The notes: generated from the sequence alone by a model not told the origin. 64,000 bases of DNA from Areca catechu (GCA_021397845.1 CM038040.1:45217088-45281087), one strand, 5' to 3'; numbered from the stretch's first letter, positions 32,023-43,447 are shown. Numbers and translations are program-made.

Positions 32023-33500
32023 TGATGTGGCAGAATCGCTGACGTAGAGGAACCGGCAGGCGCCACATCGAGAGAAGATGCCACGATGACCCTCCAGCTC
32101 GGACCCCACTACCGAGCTGAGCTGAGCTCTTTCAGGACAGCAGGCCGAGCTCAGTCCTCCGTCAGGTCGAGCTCATGAGCTCGACGCCTAGGTCGGAGCC
32201 ACCTTCCACCCCTCCAGAGCGAGACCCTCGGAGGCTAGTGCCTTGCGGTTGAGGTCGAGCCACAAGCTCACCCACAGATATGGAGCCTCTCCGAGCGCGC
32301 GCCCTCTGGACCGGGTCCGCCTTCCGCCCCTCCAGAGCAAGACCCTCGGAGGCTAGTGCCCTACGGTCGAGGTCAAGCCACGAGCTCACTCGCCGATGTG
32401 GAGCCTCTCCGAGTGCGCGTCCTCTGGACCGGGTCTGCCTTCCGCCGCTCTAGAGCGAGTCCCTCGGAGGCTAGTGCCCTGCGGTCGAGGTCGAGCCACG
32501 AGCACACCCGCCGATGTGGAGCCTCTCTGAGCGCGCGCCCTCTGGACTAGGTCCGCCCTCCTCCACCGAGGCGCCCCCGCGAGCTCGGAACGTCGAGGTT
32601 GGAGCGAGTCATGCCATCCCAGCTTGGCCCCAGTCCGGACGAGGTCTTCACTAGCCCAGAACACCGGCGAGCCATCCGAGAATTGCACTGAAGCACTTTC
32701 CAGGCCGTACTGACCACCTACGACCGCTAGTTACACCAATCCGGGGATTCGAATCCCGTGGGCAATGGCCCGTCGTTCGAAGCACCCCCAAATTTTCTGG
32801 AATGAGGCAACCAAGAGGAGTGTCGGAGCACCTAACAACGCCCCCTATCATGAATAAGGAAAGGTCCCTCGGGACACCGTCGCATGCACCTGACAGCCCA
32901 GCGGGGATCCTGAGACAAGCGCCAAACTGTAACCTGGTTCACAGCAAACCCAGAGGTAACACACAAAACAACTCCAAGACACAGAAGAGACAGAGGAGAG
33001 GAAGAGAGAAAAAAAAGAGAGGAAGAAGTGCAACCCCCACCAGCAAGAGGAGACGGCACCACCACCATCACCACAAGCACAAGCGCAAGCCCAACCAAGA
33101 GGGCGAAGCACCACTACCACCACAATCGAGGGAAAAGCGAGGGATACAAGGAGAGGCGGAGGAACAGAGCATCCCTCTGTCCCCGCTATCATTCTCCCCC
33201 AGCAACGCTTTCACCTTCACCCACATTTTTCACTCCTCCTAGAGCAGAGTCTATCAAGAGGGGCCCGACCAGGAGGATCTGTTCCCCTGGATCATCATTG
33301 ACTTGATCGTCGGAGTGCCCCCGCCGGAAACCCCGGCCCGGGTCTCTAATCATTGTCTCGCAGGTCCATGAGCGGAGGACCACCGGGCAACAAGGTGACC
33401 GCACCCAGCGAGGAGATCCGGGAACCGAGAGGGCGAGCGGTAGGAGGAGCGCACTCCGGCGCTGATGCAACTACGGGCCATGACGATCTTGGCGGCAACA
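32023..33500 (+). repeat. E3 5' LTR
   Basis: GC-rich LTR with three 118-bp tandem units (about 32205-32560; 'ccctcggagg' near 32225, 32343 and 32461). A purine-rich stretch and a CAC-rich stretch follow at 32980-33130. No confident TATA box was found. The open frames inside are shared by both LTRs and reflect the GC-rich repeats. Confidence 0.9.
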
Positions 33501-33520
33501 GATTGGTGCGCCAGGTAGGA
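33501..33520 (+). other. E3 primer-binding site
   Basis: 'GATTGGTGCGCCAGGTAGG' starts directly after the LTR end. It differs from the E2 site at one base over 19. The tRNA partner was not identified. Confidence 0.75.
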
Positions 33521-33833
33521 GGCGAAGACAGGCATGACAAAGTCCTTCATCACTCCCCAAGTCAATATACTGTAGAAGGACGATGACGACACAAGCTAGA
33601 AAGGCCAGCAGAGTGGTAATCTCCCCTAGGCCTCTCCAGGACGTCGCCTCCTCCGTCCCTTTCGATGGGGAACCCACTGACGAAACCATCAGGCACACAG
33701 CGAAAGTGTGCCTGGAGAAGCGTAAGCACAAAATGGTGGGATTCTTCCGCCAATTCATCAGCATGCGAGGTTCGACCGACGAGCCACCGAACTACAATGC
33801 CCACCATCGGTGGAGCCCTTCACCGGTCACAGT

Positions 33834-34120
33834 AAGGTGGAGTATCATCACTTCTACCGTGATCACGGCCATGGCATCAAAAAATGTTGTAACCATGAAT
33901 AAGAGATCGAGAAGCTCGTCAAGGAGGCCCACCTCCGAAGGTTTGCGAGGGGCAAGCCTCGAGCAGGGCCCCAAGTGCTCTCCACTTTTCCATCGGCTTC
34001 AACCACCGATGGCTACCTCACCGCGAAACCGACGGGCATCGCCGCCTGGAGGGTTATGCATGCACCTAAGAAGGCTCGGGGAGCAGGGGCTCCCAAGAGA
34101 CATTTCCCCGCCATGAGGGG
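33834..34120 (+). pseudogene. E3 gag remnant
   Basis: Translation from 33834 reads 'KVEYHHFYRDHGHGIKKC', equivalent to the 'YCRFHRDHGH' zinc-finger-like piece of E1 and E2 gag, then a TAA at 33900, then 'EIEKLVKEAHLRRFARGKP', matching the 'IEDLIRRGYLHKYVRPQ' piece of E1 gag. The rest of gag is not recognisable. This shows that E3 descends from a gag-bearing Tat element and is not an unrelated repeat. Confidence 0.7.
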
Positions 34121-34384
34121 AGGAGAAAGCGAAGGAGGAAGGTGAATAAAGCTGCCATGGATGTCGAGACGACGGTCACAAATCACCGTGGGGAGGCCCC
34201 CGCGAGGCGGTCGAAGCTTTACCGTGAGGGGTCTATTACCTTGAAGAGTTCAATGGCATCAGGCTCCCCCGAGGGAGGAGGGCCTGTAGCCTACGAATAC
34301 GCCTCCGATAAGGCAAGTCCCCTTACTAACAATCATGGTAACGATTTTTTCCTTGCTTGGGTATCCGCATGTCTTGCAGGAAAA

Positions 34385-34965
34385 GACTACAACGTCCCCG
34401 AGCCCAGTTCCAGGACATCGAAGAGTGTTCAAGCCACGTAGCTCTCCAACTCCAAGCATCCCCGAGCCCAGCTCCAGGACGTAGAAGGATCTTTGAGCCA
34501 CGTAGCTCTCTAACTCCAAGCATCCCCGAGCCCAGCTCCAAGACGTAGAAGGATCTTCGAGCCATATAGCTCTCCAACTCCAAGCATCCCCGAGCCCACC
34601 TCCAGTACGTAGAAGGACCTTTGAGCCACGTAGCTCTCCAATTCCAAGCATCCCCGAGTCCAGCTCCAGGACATCGAAGAATGTTCGAGCCACGTAGCTC
34701 CACAATTCCAAGTATCCCCGAGCCCAGCTCCAGGACGCCCTCTCAAAATCGGAGCTCAAATCTCCGGCCAAGAGACCTTCGAGCCAAGCAGCTCTCAGTC
34801 ATCAACGTCCCCGAGCCCAGCTCCAGGACGCCCTCTCAAGATCAGAGCTCAGATCTCCGGCCAAGAGACCTTCGAGCCAAGCAGCTCTCTATCTCAAACA
34901 TCTCCGAGCCCAGCTCCGAGATGCCAAGAGATCATGGGGCCACGTAGCTCCCATCAATACCTCGA
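34385..34965. repeat. E3 tandem array A, unit about 60-64 bp
   Basis: Repeats of 'ccccgagcccagctccaggac' followed by 'gtagctctcc' or similar fill the stretch, with a shift to the array B unit near 34740. Overlapping open frames of 100-170 codons on both strands are repeat artefacts. Confidence 0.9.
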
Positions 34966-35394
34966 GCTTAGCTCCAAGGCGTCAAAGACCTGGGCCAAGA
35001 TCTCAGGCAACTCCCTGGGCCCAAGCCTAACTCCACGTCTAGGAAGGCCTCGAGCCTAGCTCCAAGGCAATCAAGACTGGTAACCCCCCTTCTCTGATCT
35101 CCCCACTCGAAAAGAAGACGAGAGGGAAAGGAAAGCAAGAGAACAAAGGGGGAAGCCCGGCAACCCTCTCTCTGATCTCCCCACTCGAAAAGAAGATGAG
35201 AGGGAAAGGAAAGAAAGTGAACAAAATGGGGGTACAACCAGCATCCTCTCCTCTGATCTCCCCACTCCCAAAAAAAAAAAACAAAACAAAAACAAAACAA
35301 AACAAAAAATAAACAACAAAAAAAAAAAAGAGAAAGAAGAAGAGTGGGGAAGGAAAGAAAGAGAGAACAAGAAGAAAATATAGCATCATTGAAG
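34966..35394. other. Spacer between E3 arrays, with A-rich simple sequence
   Basis: Two copies of 'ctctgatctccccactcgaaaagaag' (near 35092 and 35172) and a third start near 35254 are followed by a CAAAA/AAAC-rich tract at 35268-35335. No gene. Confidence 0.7.
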
Positions 35395-36150
35395 CAGCTC
35401 TCAGTCATCAACGTCCCCGAGCCCAGCTTCAGGACGCCCTTTTCATGACCGGAGCTTAGATCTCCGGCTAAGAGAACTTCGAGCCAAGCAGCTCTCAGTC
35501 ATCAACGTCCCCGAGCCCAGCTCCAGGACGCCCCTCTCAAGATCAGAGCTCAGATCTCCGGCCAAGAAAACTTCGAGCCAAGCAGCTCTCAGTCATCAAC
35601 GTCCCTGAGCCCAGCTCCAGGATGCCCTTCTCAAGACCGGAGCTCAGATCTTCGACCAGGAGAACTTCGAGCTAAGCAGCTCTCAGTCATCAACGTCCCC
35701 GAGCCCAACTCCAGGACACCCCTCTCAAGATCGGAGCTCAGATCTCCGACCAAGAGAACTTCGAGCCAAGCAGCTCTCAGTCATCAACATCCCTGAGCCC
35801 AGCTCCAGGATGCCCCTCTCAAGACCATAGCTCAGATCTCCGGCCAAGAGAACTTCGAGCCAAGCAGCTCTCAGTCATCAACATCCCCGAGCCCAGCTCC
35901 AGGATGCCCCTCTCAAGACCGGAGCTCAGATCTCCGGCCAAGAGAACTTCGAGCCAAGCAGCTCTCAGTCATCAACATCCCCGAGCCTAGCTCCAGGACG
36001 CCCCTCCCAAGACCGGAGCTCAGATCTCCGGCCAAGAGAACTTCGAGCCAAGCAGCTCTCAGCAATCGACGTCCCCGAGCCCAGCTCCAGGATGCTAACC
36101 CAAGACCGGAGTTCGGATCCCGGCCAAGGGACCTTCGAGCCCAGCAGCTC
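35395..36150. repeat. E3 tandem array B, 94-bp unit
   Basis: 'agctctcagtcatcaac' recurs at 35490, 35584 and 35678, a 94-bp step, for about eight copies. Each unit contains the array A core plus 'ggagctcagatctccggcca'. Array B therefore looks like an expanded form of the array A unit. Confidence 0.92.
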
Positions 36151-36434
36151 TCAAGTGTTACAACTTGTCCCCCTAAGCAAGGTGCAGTCCTTCTCTCTGA
36201 CTCCCCATACAAAAAAAAAAAAAGAAAAAGAGAGAAGAGAGAGAAAAGGGAGAGAAGAAGAGAGGAGATGAAAGAGAGAAAAAAGCAGCAAAGAGAACAA
36301 ATGATAAAGAAATTCGGGTTTCACTTCATTGATCAAACATAAAGTACAAGTATCTTCTGGGCCCCCGACATACCGGACGACCCAGACTGAGTACAAGAAA
36401 TGAAAGTACAAAATGAAGCAAGGAGTAAAAAGGG

Positions 36435-38850
36435 TCACTCCGCCCCGGCTGGCCTCCCCGCTGGGTCCTGAGGCCGGGAGCTCTCGTCCTCAGAAGTCCC
36501 CGGCTGGGCTGCCCCGACTTCGGTAGGATCACCCTCGGCTGGTGTCGAAGGCTCTGAGTCCGCGCCTCCCATGACGACCTCCTCATCAGCCTCCTCCTCC
36601 GTGGCTGAAGGGTACCTGAGGCGACAGCGATCCTTGTCAAGAATAATCGCCTCGACCCGGTCGCGCAGGTACATGAATCCCTTATAAAAGGAATCCGACG
36701 CCATATGCTGGATTTCAGCGACGAAGTCCTCCGAGGCCTTGAACCTAGTGACGGCGTCCTCAGCACCTTTCGTGGCCTTAGTGGCCACCCTCTTCGACTC
36801 AGCGGCCTCCGGCCTGGCTGTTTCCATCGAGTTGGTAGCCATCTCTGCCGCCTTCTTAGCCACGGCAAGCTTCTCCTTCACAGCTGCCAGTTTTGCCTGG
36901 GCAGCTTGGGCGGTCTCCTTGTGCCGGTCGGCCTCGACACTGTACCAGTTGAGCTTTTTCTCGACGATGGAGAGGTCATCGATCACCTTCTTTGAATGAC
37001 TCCGCTCCAGGTCGCGAGCCGTCAGGAGTCCCTTTGCTCGCCCCTCAGCATCGGCGAGCTCCCTCTCAAGGTCCTTGACCTTTTGCTGAAGTACCCCGTA
37101 CACCCCGGCCTTCCCCTTCAGGTCAGCTTTGAGAGACTCGATCTTGGTGGCCTATTACCGCTCGAGACGCTCCCAGTTCTGGTAGTGGCCCTTGATGAAT
37201 AGGGCCTCGACACCGATCTACACCATGAAAAGAAGTCAGCAAAAAAAAAAGAGGAAAAGAAGAAGATAAAGGAAAGTAAAGGTGGCTTACCGAGTACAGC
37301 TGAGAGAAGAGGGTGCGGATGACATCAGTCACCCGCATCCCAGCCATCTCCTGCCGATCGCATGCCTGGATGGAGAAATCCATCATGCATTCGGGGCTAC
37401 GAAGTACTGAGCTCTCCGGCCCCATCCTGAAGGGAAGATGGCACCGTGCATCCTCCCTCCGGTTCTCTCTGTGAGCTGGCGGCCTTGCACCGCTGGCTGA
37501 AGGATCCTGGGGAGCAGGCTGGGAGGTCGGGTCGGTGCAGGTGGCACCTCGGTCGAGGCACTGGGCGTAGCCCGGGTCTCCTCGCCCATGACAGCGGCGA
37601 CGGGTGGACTCGGAGGATCGTGGGGCATAGCGGCAGCAGTGGCAGCCCTCACCTGTGCTACCACCTCGGGCTCTGCAGTGGGGGCCTGCTGGACTGGCCT
37701 TGGCGCTGTGAAAGCTGCCCTCTCCATCGGCACGGGAGCAGCGCGTGGCACCTCTGAACTCAAACCAGCTGGGGCGGTCGAGCTCTGACCGATCACCACC
37801 GGGGAAGCGGCCACAGATGCGCTCTCACTCCGGACCCGCCTGGAAGCAGGCTCCCCGGCTAGCCCGGTCGGTGGCCTCTTCTTGGTGATGGCCAGAAGAT
37901 CACTCTCGGAGAAGATCATACTTGCATACAAATTACACAACAGTTAGAGCTTGGGAGAGGCAATGCAAGAGGTGTAAGAACAAATGAAAAGAAAAAGTTC
38001 AGGTCGAACTCACCCAACCCATCCGTCGGGTTGACCCTGGAGTCGGCAAGGTTCTGCTCAGACAACAGGACCTCGAGGGGAGGAATATGGGCGGTGCGGA
38101 GCTTCTCGTAATCATCCCAGTTAGCTGCATCGACTACAGAATTTCGGTTGGAAGACTGATCCGGATTGCTCCAGACCCAGTCGACCCCCTTGACCTCAAC
38201 AAAGAAAAACTTGCTCTTCCATCCCCTGATGGAAGAGGGAAGCTCAAACCTGATGCCCCTCGGACAGGAAGAAAAGGACCACCACCCATTCTCGATTGGG
38301 TGGCACTTTAGGGCAAAGAAAGCCCTGAACAAAGAAAATCGGGCTACGAACCCATGGAGGTGACAAAACACAACGAAGGAGAAAATGACCCTAATAGCAT
38401 TTGGCACCAGTTGCGCCAGGACCAGACGATAATTGTCTAGGATTGACAGAAAGAAAGGATGGAAGGGAAACTGAAGACCCCCGAAGAAGGTCTCCTCATA
38501 GAAGGCAAGATGGCCCGGGTCACTAGAAGTGACCCGTTCCCCCGGACGAGGGACCGTAAGCCGGATGGAAGTAGGGATGCCATAGACATCCCAGATGGTC
38601 ATCAGGTCCCCGGCAGTGATCGTTGAATTGACTCAGGGACAGGAATAGAAAAGGAAGAAGGAGGCAAAGAAGGGCTAGATCCCAGTTCCCTGATGGCTAC
38701 TAGACCGGGAGGACGCCTCCTACTGAGCTCGAAGCGGGTTACACCTCCCTCTCCGTCAAAAGAAGAAGAAGAAGATGCTGGCCTCTGCTTGGAAGGACCG
38801 GCCTCGCCCTGATCAGTAGAGGGGCGGAAGCCCGGACCGAAACGGGACAT
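36435..38850 (-). pseudogene. E3 antisense ORF, PF04195-like protein
   Basis: It runs against the element, as in E1 and E2. From ATG 38850 ('MSRFGPGFRPS') it gives a Ser-rich N terminus, then the conserved domain at about 38600-38060 ('PGHLAFYEETFFGGLQFP', 'LVPNAIRVIFSFVVFC', 'SIRGWKSKFFFV'). A probable intron follows (donor 'gtgagttc' near 38013, acceptor near 37923), then a Pro/Ala-rich linker, a further probable intron near 37290-37220, a coiled coil ('VKDLERELADAEGRAK' and following, 37070-36760), and 'FKASEDFVAEIQ', which matches the YKAS segment of the other two; stop at 36435. Frame breaks occur near 38600, 37380 and 37155. Longest identifiable coding content of E3. Confidence 0.75.
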
Positions 38851-39388
38851 CCTCAAGGACAAAGGAGAGGAAGAACACAAAGAGGAAGACCGGGAAGAAG
38901 ACTCAACCCAAGAGAAAACCCCAGGCTTGAAGGAAAAAAACTCTATCCTAGCAGGGGGAGGAGGAGGAAGAAGAAGCTAACCTATTCCTTTAGAAAACTC
39001 GGGGGAACTAGAAGAAGGAAGAAGCTTGGGCACGGCGACAGCAAGCACGGAGAATTCAAAAGAATAGATGGTTCGGGTAAGGTCCTCTTTTCATCTCGAA
39101 ATGACCTGATGGAGTCGTACCGGTTCAAACTCTCCGCCAACAGAACCGCGCCACGTGCCACCCATCGACGAGAATGGCATCCCAGCCGCTCTGAATTCCA
39201 TGCCCATATTAACTGCTCCTCGGACATGGCCACATGGCATCCCCGCATTGGACTGCAGGGCCGGCCCCCAAAGCGCCAGCAATCATGTCCATCATCATGC
39301 CAGATTTTCTCCTTTCCATGTCAGCACAACAATTACTCCCTTCGACCCGAGTGCCGCGCACTAACGAGTCTCGAGAGTGGGAGGCAAA

Positions 39389-40876
39389 TGATGTGGCAGG
39401 ATCACTGACATAGAGGAACCGATGGGCGCCACATCGAGAGAAGACGCCACGATGACCCTCCGGCTCGGACCCCACTACCGAGTTGAGCTGAGCTCTTTCA
39501 GGACTGCAGGCCGAGCTCAGTCCTTCGCCAAGTCGAGCTCATGAGCTCGATGCCTAGGTCAGAGCCGCCTTTCGCCCCTCCAGAGCGAGACCCTCGGAGG
39601 CTAGTGCCCTGCGGTCGAGGTCGAGCCACGAGCTCACCCGTCGATGTGGAGCCTCTCCGAGCGCGCGCCCTCTGGACCGGGTCCGCCTTCCGCCCCTTCA
39701 GAGCGAGACCCTTGGAGGCTAGTGCCCTGCGGTCGAGGTCGAGCCACGAGCTCACCCACCGATGTGGAGCCTCTCCGAGCACGCACCCTCTGGACCGGGT
39801 CCACCTTCCGCCCCTCCAGAGCGAGTCCCTCGGAGGTTAGTGCCCTGTGGTCGAGGTCGAGCCACGAGCCCACCCATCGATATGGAGCCTCTCCGAGCGC
39901 GCGCCCTCTAGACCGGGTCCGCCTTCCGCCCTCCTCCACCGAGGCACCCCCATAAGCTCAAATGTCGAGGTTGGAGCAAGTCATGCCGTCCCAGCTCGGC
40001 CCCAGTCCGGACGAGGTCTTCACCAGCCTAGAACACCGGTGAGCCGTCCGAGGATTGTACTGAAGCACTTTCCAGGCCGTACTGACCACCTACGACTGCC
40101 AGTTACACCAATCCGGGGATTCGAATCCCGTGGGCGGCGGCCCGCCGTTCGAAGCACCCCCAAATCTCCCGGAATGAGGTAATCAAGAGGAGTATCGGAG
40201 CGCCTGACAACGTTCCCTATCATGAATAAGGAAAGGTCCCTCGGGACACCGCCGCATGCACCTGATAGGCCAGTGGGGATCCCGAGACAAGCACCGAACG
40301 GTAACCTGGTTCACAGCAAACCCAGAGATAACACACACAATAACTCCAAGACACAGAAGAAACAGAGGAGAGAAAGAGAAAAAAAAAAAAAAAGAGAAAG
40401 AAGTGCAACCCCCACCAGCAAGAGGGGACGGCACCACCACCATCACCACAAGCACAAGCGCAAGCCCAACCAAGAGGGCGAAGCGCCACTACCACCACAG
40501 TCGAGGGGAAAGCGAGGGATACAAGGAGAGGCGGAGGAACAGAGCATCCCTCTATCCCCGCTATCATTCTCCCCCGGCAATGCTTTCACCTTCACCCATA
40601 TTTTTCACTCCTCCTAGAGCGGAGTCCATCAAAAGGGACCCAACCAGGAGGATATGTTCTCCTAGATCGTCACTGACTTGATCGTCGGAGTGCCCCTGCC
40701 GAAAACCCCGGCCTGGGTCTCTAACCATTGTCTTGCAGGTCCACGAGCGGAGGACCGCCGGGCAACAAGGCGACTGCACCCAGCAAAGAGATCCGGGAAC
40801 CGAGAGCGGCGGGCGATAGGAGAAGCGCACTCCGGTGCCGATGCAGCTGCGGGCCACAACGATCTTGGCGGCAACA
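39389..40876 (+). repeat. E3 3' LTR
   Basis: Second E3 LTR, with the same three 118-bp units ('ccctcggagg' near 39591, 39709 and 39827) and the same ends. Differences from the 5' LTR are scattered substitutions and short indels. Confidence 0.9.
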
Positions 40877-43381
40877 AGTATAATCTATGCAAATTCTTCA
40901 TTTGCCATTTGATTTCTTCACCATAACCACATTTGCAAGCCAACTTGGATATTGGACTTCTCTTATGAAGCTAACTTCGAGCAATTTGTTAACTTCTTCA
41001 TCAATAACCTTCTGCCTTTCAGAGCAAAATTCTCTTCTTCTGCCGAACAAGTTTGTAATTAGGAGAAACTTCCAGATGATGTGTGATCACATCAGATAGA
41101 ATTCCAGGCATGTCCGAAGCTGTCCAAGCAAAAATATCAGCATTATTTCGAAGAAAGGAATTAATTTTACTTTTGACTCTTCATCGAGTAAACTGTCGAT
41201 TTGTAATAGCTTTGTTGGATCGTCTTCGGATAGAGGTATGAAGAGTGTTTTCTCTACTGGCTCCACTGTCTACGGACTCATCCCTCGAATCCAGCTGATC
41301 AAGTGTTAAAGACCTGGCCACTTGTTTGTTCTGAATCATCAAACACTGGTGAGCAATCCTTTGATCTCCCATTACTTCTCCAATGCCTGTCCTGGTAGGA
41401 AATCGTACCAATAAATGGTATGTGGAAACAATGGCTCTGAATTTGTTCAATGATGGACGCCCCAATATTGCATTATAAGCTGAAGATGTTCTAGCCACAA
41501 TAAAATTGATAGGAAGAGTTCTTTGAAAAGGTTCGGATTCAAAAGTTACGGGCAAGACCATTTCACCCTCAACCTCAACTTGATTTCCACCAAAACCAGT
41601 TATTGGAATAAGGGATCTTCACAATTCATGTCCAGACAATCACATCCGAAGAAAAGCATCATACAACAACACATCAACTGAACTTCCATTATCAATTAAA
41701 ATTCTTTTTACATCAAAATTGGCTATAATAGACGAGACCACTACAGGGTCATCATGTGGAAGTTGTATTCCTTGAGTATCCTCATCGAAAAAAATAATAG
41801 AGTTTTTTCTTTAAACCTCTTCGGGACATTTTCCTCAGCTTCGACATCCCATGCCGATGATCGATGAAGCATCCCAACGTCTCCACCAGTTGGCTTTTGA
41901 TGAGGCAAATCAGCTTCATCGGATATCCTTGGAAGGGCAGTTGCTTCGCCTTGAGACTTTGGGCAGTTGACGTACTTTTCCAGATATCTCTTTTGATCAG
42001 ATCTTCGATGGCATCCTGAAGCTGAAAGCATTCCTCCATATTGTGGCCAGGTGGAATCGGCAATACTTGCTTCTGTCCCTTGCTTTTGTAGATGTCTTCA
42101 GGGGACGTGGCCTTTGAAAATATTTCTCTTTTTCAATCTCTAACAGAATCTTCTCCCTTGGCAGGTTGAGGGGTGTATAATTATCAAAACGGTTATTCTG
42201 CTGTCTGGACCTGGGACTGCACTTGGAGGCCGAAGTATTGTTGGAGGATGTTGGCATGTTCGGCCCTATGGTGTTCTTCTTAGAAGGGAACCTCCCTTCT
42301 GCCAATCTTCGGTTTGCCGCTTGCTCCTCAGCGGCTGCATACTTTTGAGCTCTTGCCAACAATTCGGCATAGCTCAGTAGGAAACTTTTATCTAGGGAGA
42401 AAGTAAACCTGGATGATTTCAAGCTTTTCTTCAAGGCAGACATAGCTACATGCTCATTTAAATTCAGAATTTCCAACGTAGCCGAATTGAAGCGGTAGAC
42501 AAAATCCTTCAAATTGTCTCCTTCTTGTTGTTGGAGAAGAAATAAACTATCAGTATTACGCGGCATCTTCTGGCATATTCTGAAGTGCGAGATAAATTGC
42601 CGCTCTAACTCAGCAAAGGAGTGAATCGACTTCGAGGGTAGACTCGAATACCACATTCGAGCAGATTTCTTCAATGTGGCAGGAAAAGCAATACAGTAGA
42701 GAGCATCGGTTGCTCCTTGCACCATCATATGAGCCTTGTAGCTTCCCAGATGGTTGAGAGGATCTGAAGTCCCATCACAGGCTTCTAATTATGGAATCTT
42801 GAAGTGTTTGGGAATGACTTCATCCATAATATGATCAGAAAAAGAGGGTAGAGAGTTGAAGGTGATGACCTCATCGCTCCTTCTCAGATCTGAAATTCTT
42901 GCGATCTATGCTTGCATGGACTTGAATTTTTCTTGAAATTCATAATTGATCTCTCTCTGTCTGGCCTCTTCTGGTACAAAACTTCTAGAAGAAACATAGG
43001 GAGATCCCGGACCCTCTTCCTTCCACCATGATCCCCTGCCTGCCGATCTAGTGGAGAGGCATAACGGTCACGAGATGACCGGACTTGTGAGAAATTGGGG
43101 GCGATTTCTTGATGCTGTCCCCCTTCCCCTTGAGATTGATGACCGGACGGTGAAACTGGTGGTGGATGCTGCCTTTGAGCTGCAGCCTCATGCAGGTGTT
43201 GGACCAAAGCCGTCAAGGCCTCGACCTTGTTCTGAAGGTCTTCAAACTATTGCTGCCCCGCCATTATCATGGGAGGCTACACTCCTTGATCTGCCGGGAA
43301 ACCACTTACTGGAGGGCCATTCGTTGGAGGAGCGTGCTGCTCCTAGCTCGTGAAAGGATTTCGAGCTTTTCCTTTCACCAT
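40877..43381 (-). pseudogene. E2 gag, protease and N-terminal reverse transcriptase
   Basis: Start ATG 43381 ('MVKGKARNPF'), similar to E1 gag 'MVKGRAQN'. The retrotransposon-gag domain is open for 243 codons (42728-41997): 'FPATLKKSARMWYSSLP', 'RFNSATLEILNLNEHVAMSA', 'SRFTFSLDKSFLLSYAELL'. A zinc-finger-like remnant follows near 42020. Protease region: 'LIDNGSS' near 41690 and 'SAYNAILGRPSLNKFRAIV' (about 41475). Reverse transcriptase N-terminal part up to the E3 junction at 40877. Stops interrupt it near 43260, 42790 and 41610. After removal of E3 it continues into the 32022-29200 block. Confidence 0.87.
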
Positions 43382-43428
43382 TTTGTTTGAATGGAGCTCT
43401 CCTTTGATCAAGAAGGAGAAATTTCTCC

Positions 43429-43447
43429 CCTACCTGGCGCGCCAATC
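43429..43447 (-). other. E2 primer-binding site
   Basis: Immediately inside the 5' LTR the minus strand reads GATTGGCGCGCCAGGTAGG. It forms the same CAACA/GATTGG junction as in E1 and E3. Confidence 0.75.

Larger units (their letters stand above)
32023..40876 (+). mobile_element. E3: non-autonomous Tat-like LTR retrotransposon nested in E2
   Basis: The plus-strand element has LTRs 32023-33500 and 39389-40876 (about 1.48 kb each, closely similar), both starting TGATGTGGCAG and ending GGCGGCAACA. The target duplication is 'aatat' / 'agtat' (4 of 5). The break joins E2 reverse transcriptase exactly: comparison with E1 at about 21260 shows nothing missing. The 5' LTR is followed by GATTGGTGCGCCAGGTAGG, close to the E2 primer site, and the 3' LTR is preceded by a purine tract 'GAGAGTGGGAGGCAAA' (39373-39388). 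Inside 5.9 kb there is only a gag scrap, two tandem arrays and an antisense ORF. No protease, reverse transcriptase or integrase is left, so mobilisation must have come from a relative. Confidence 0.9.

Noticed and set aside
32735..32760. 'GGGGATTCGAATCCCGTG' in the E3 LTR resembling a tRNA B box (second copy near 40115)
   Set aside because: No A box at the right distance and no cloverleaf could be drawn; it is a short palindrome present in both LTRs.
32162..33807. Many open frames in the E3 LTR and leader, including a His-rich one near 33028
   Set aside because: The same frames appear in the other LTR; they follow the GC content and CAC-rich simple sequence.
34259..34947. Overlapping open frames up to 170 codons in E3
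   Set aside because: Translation of GC-rich tandem units; no domain, and the frames lie on both strands of the same repeat.
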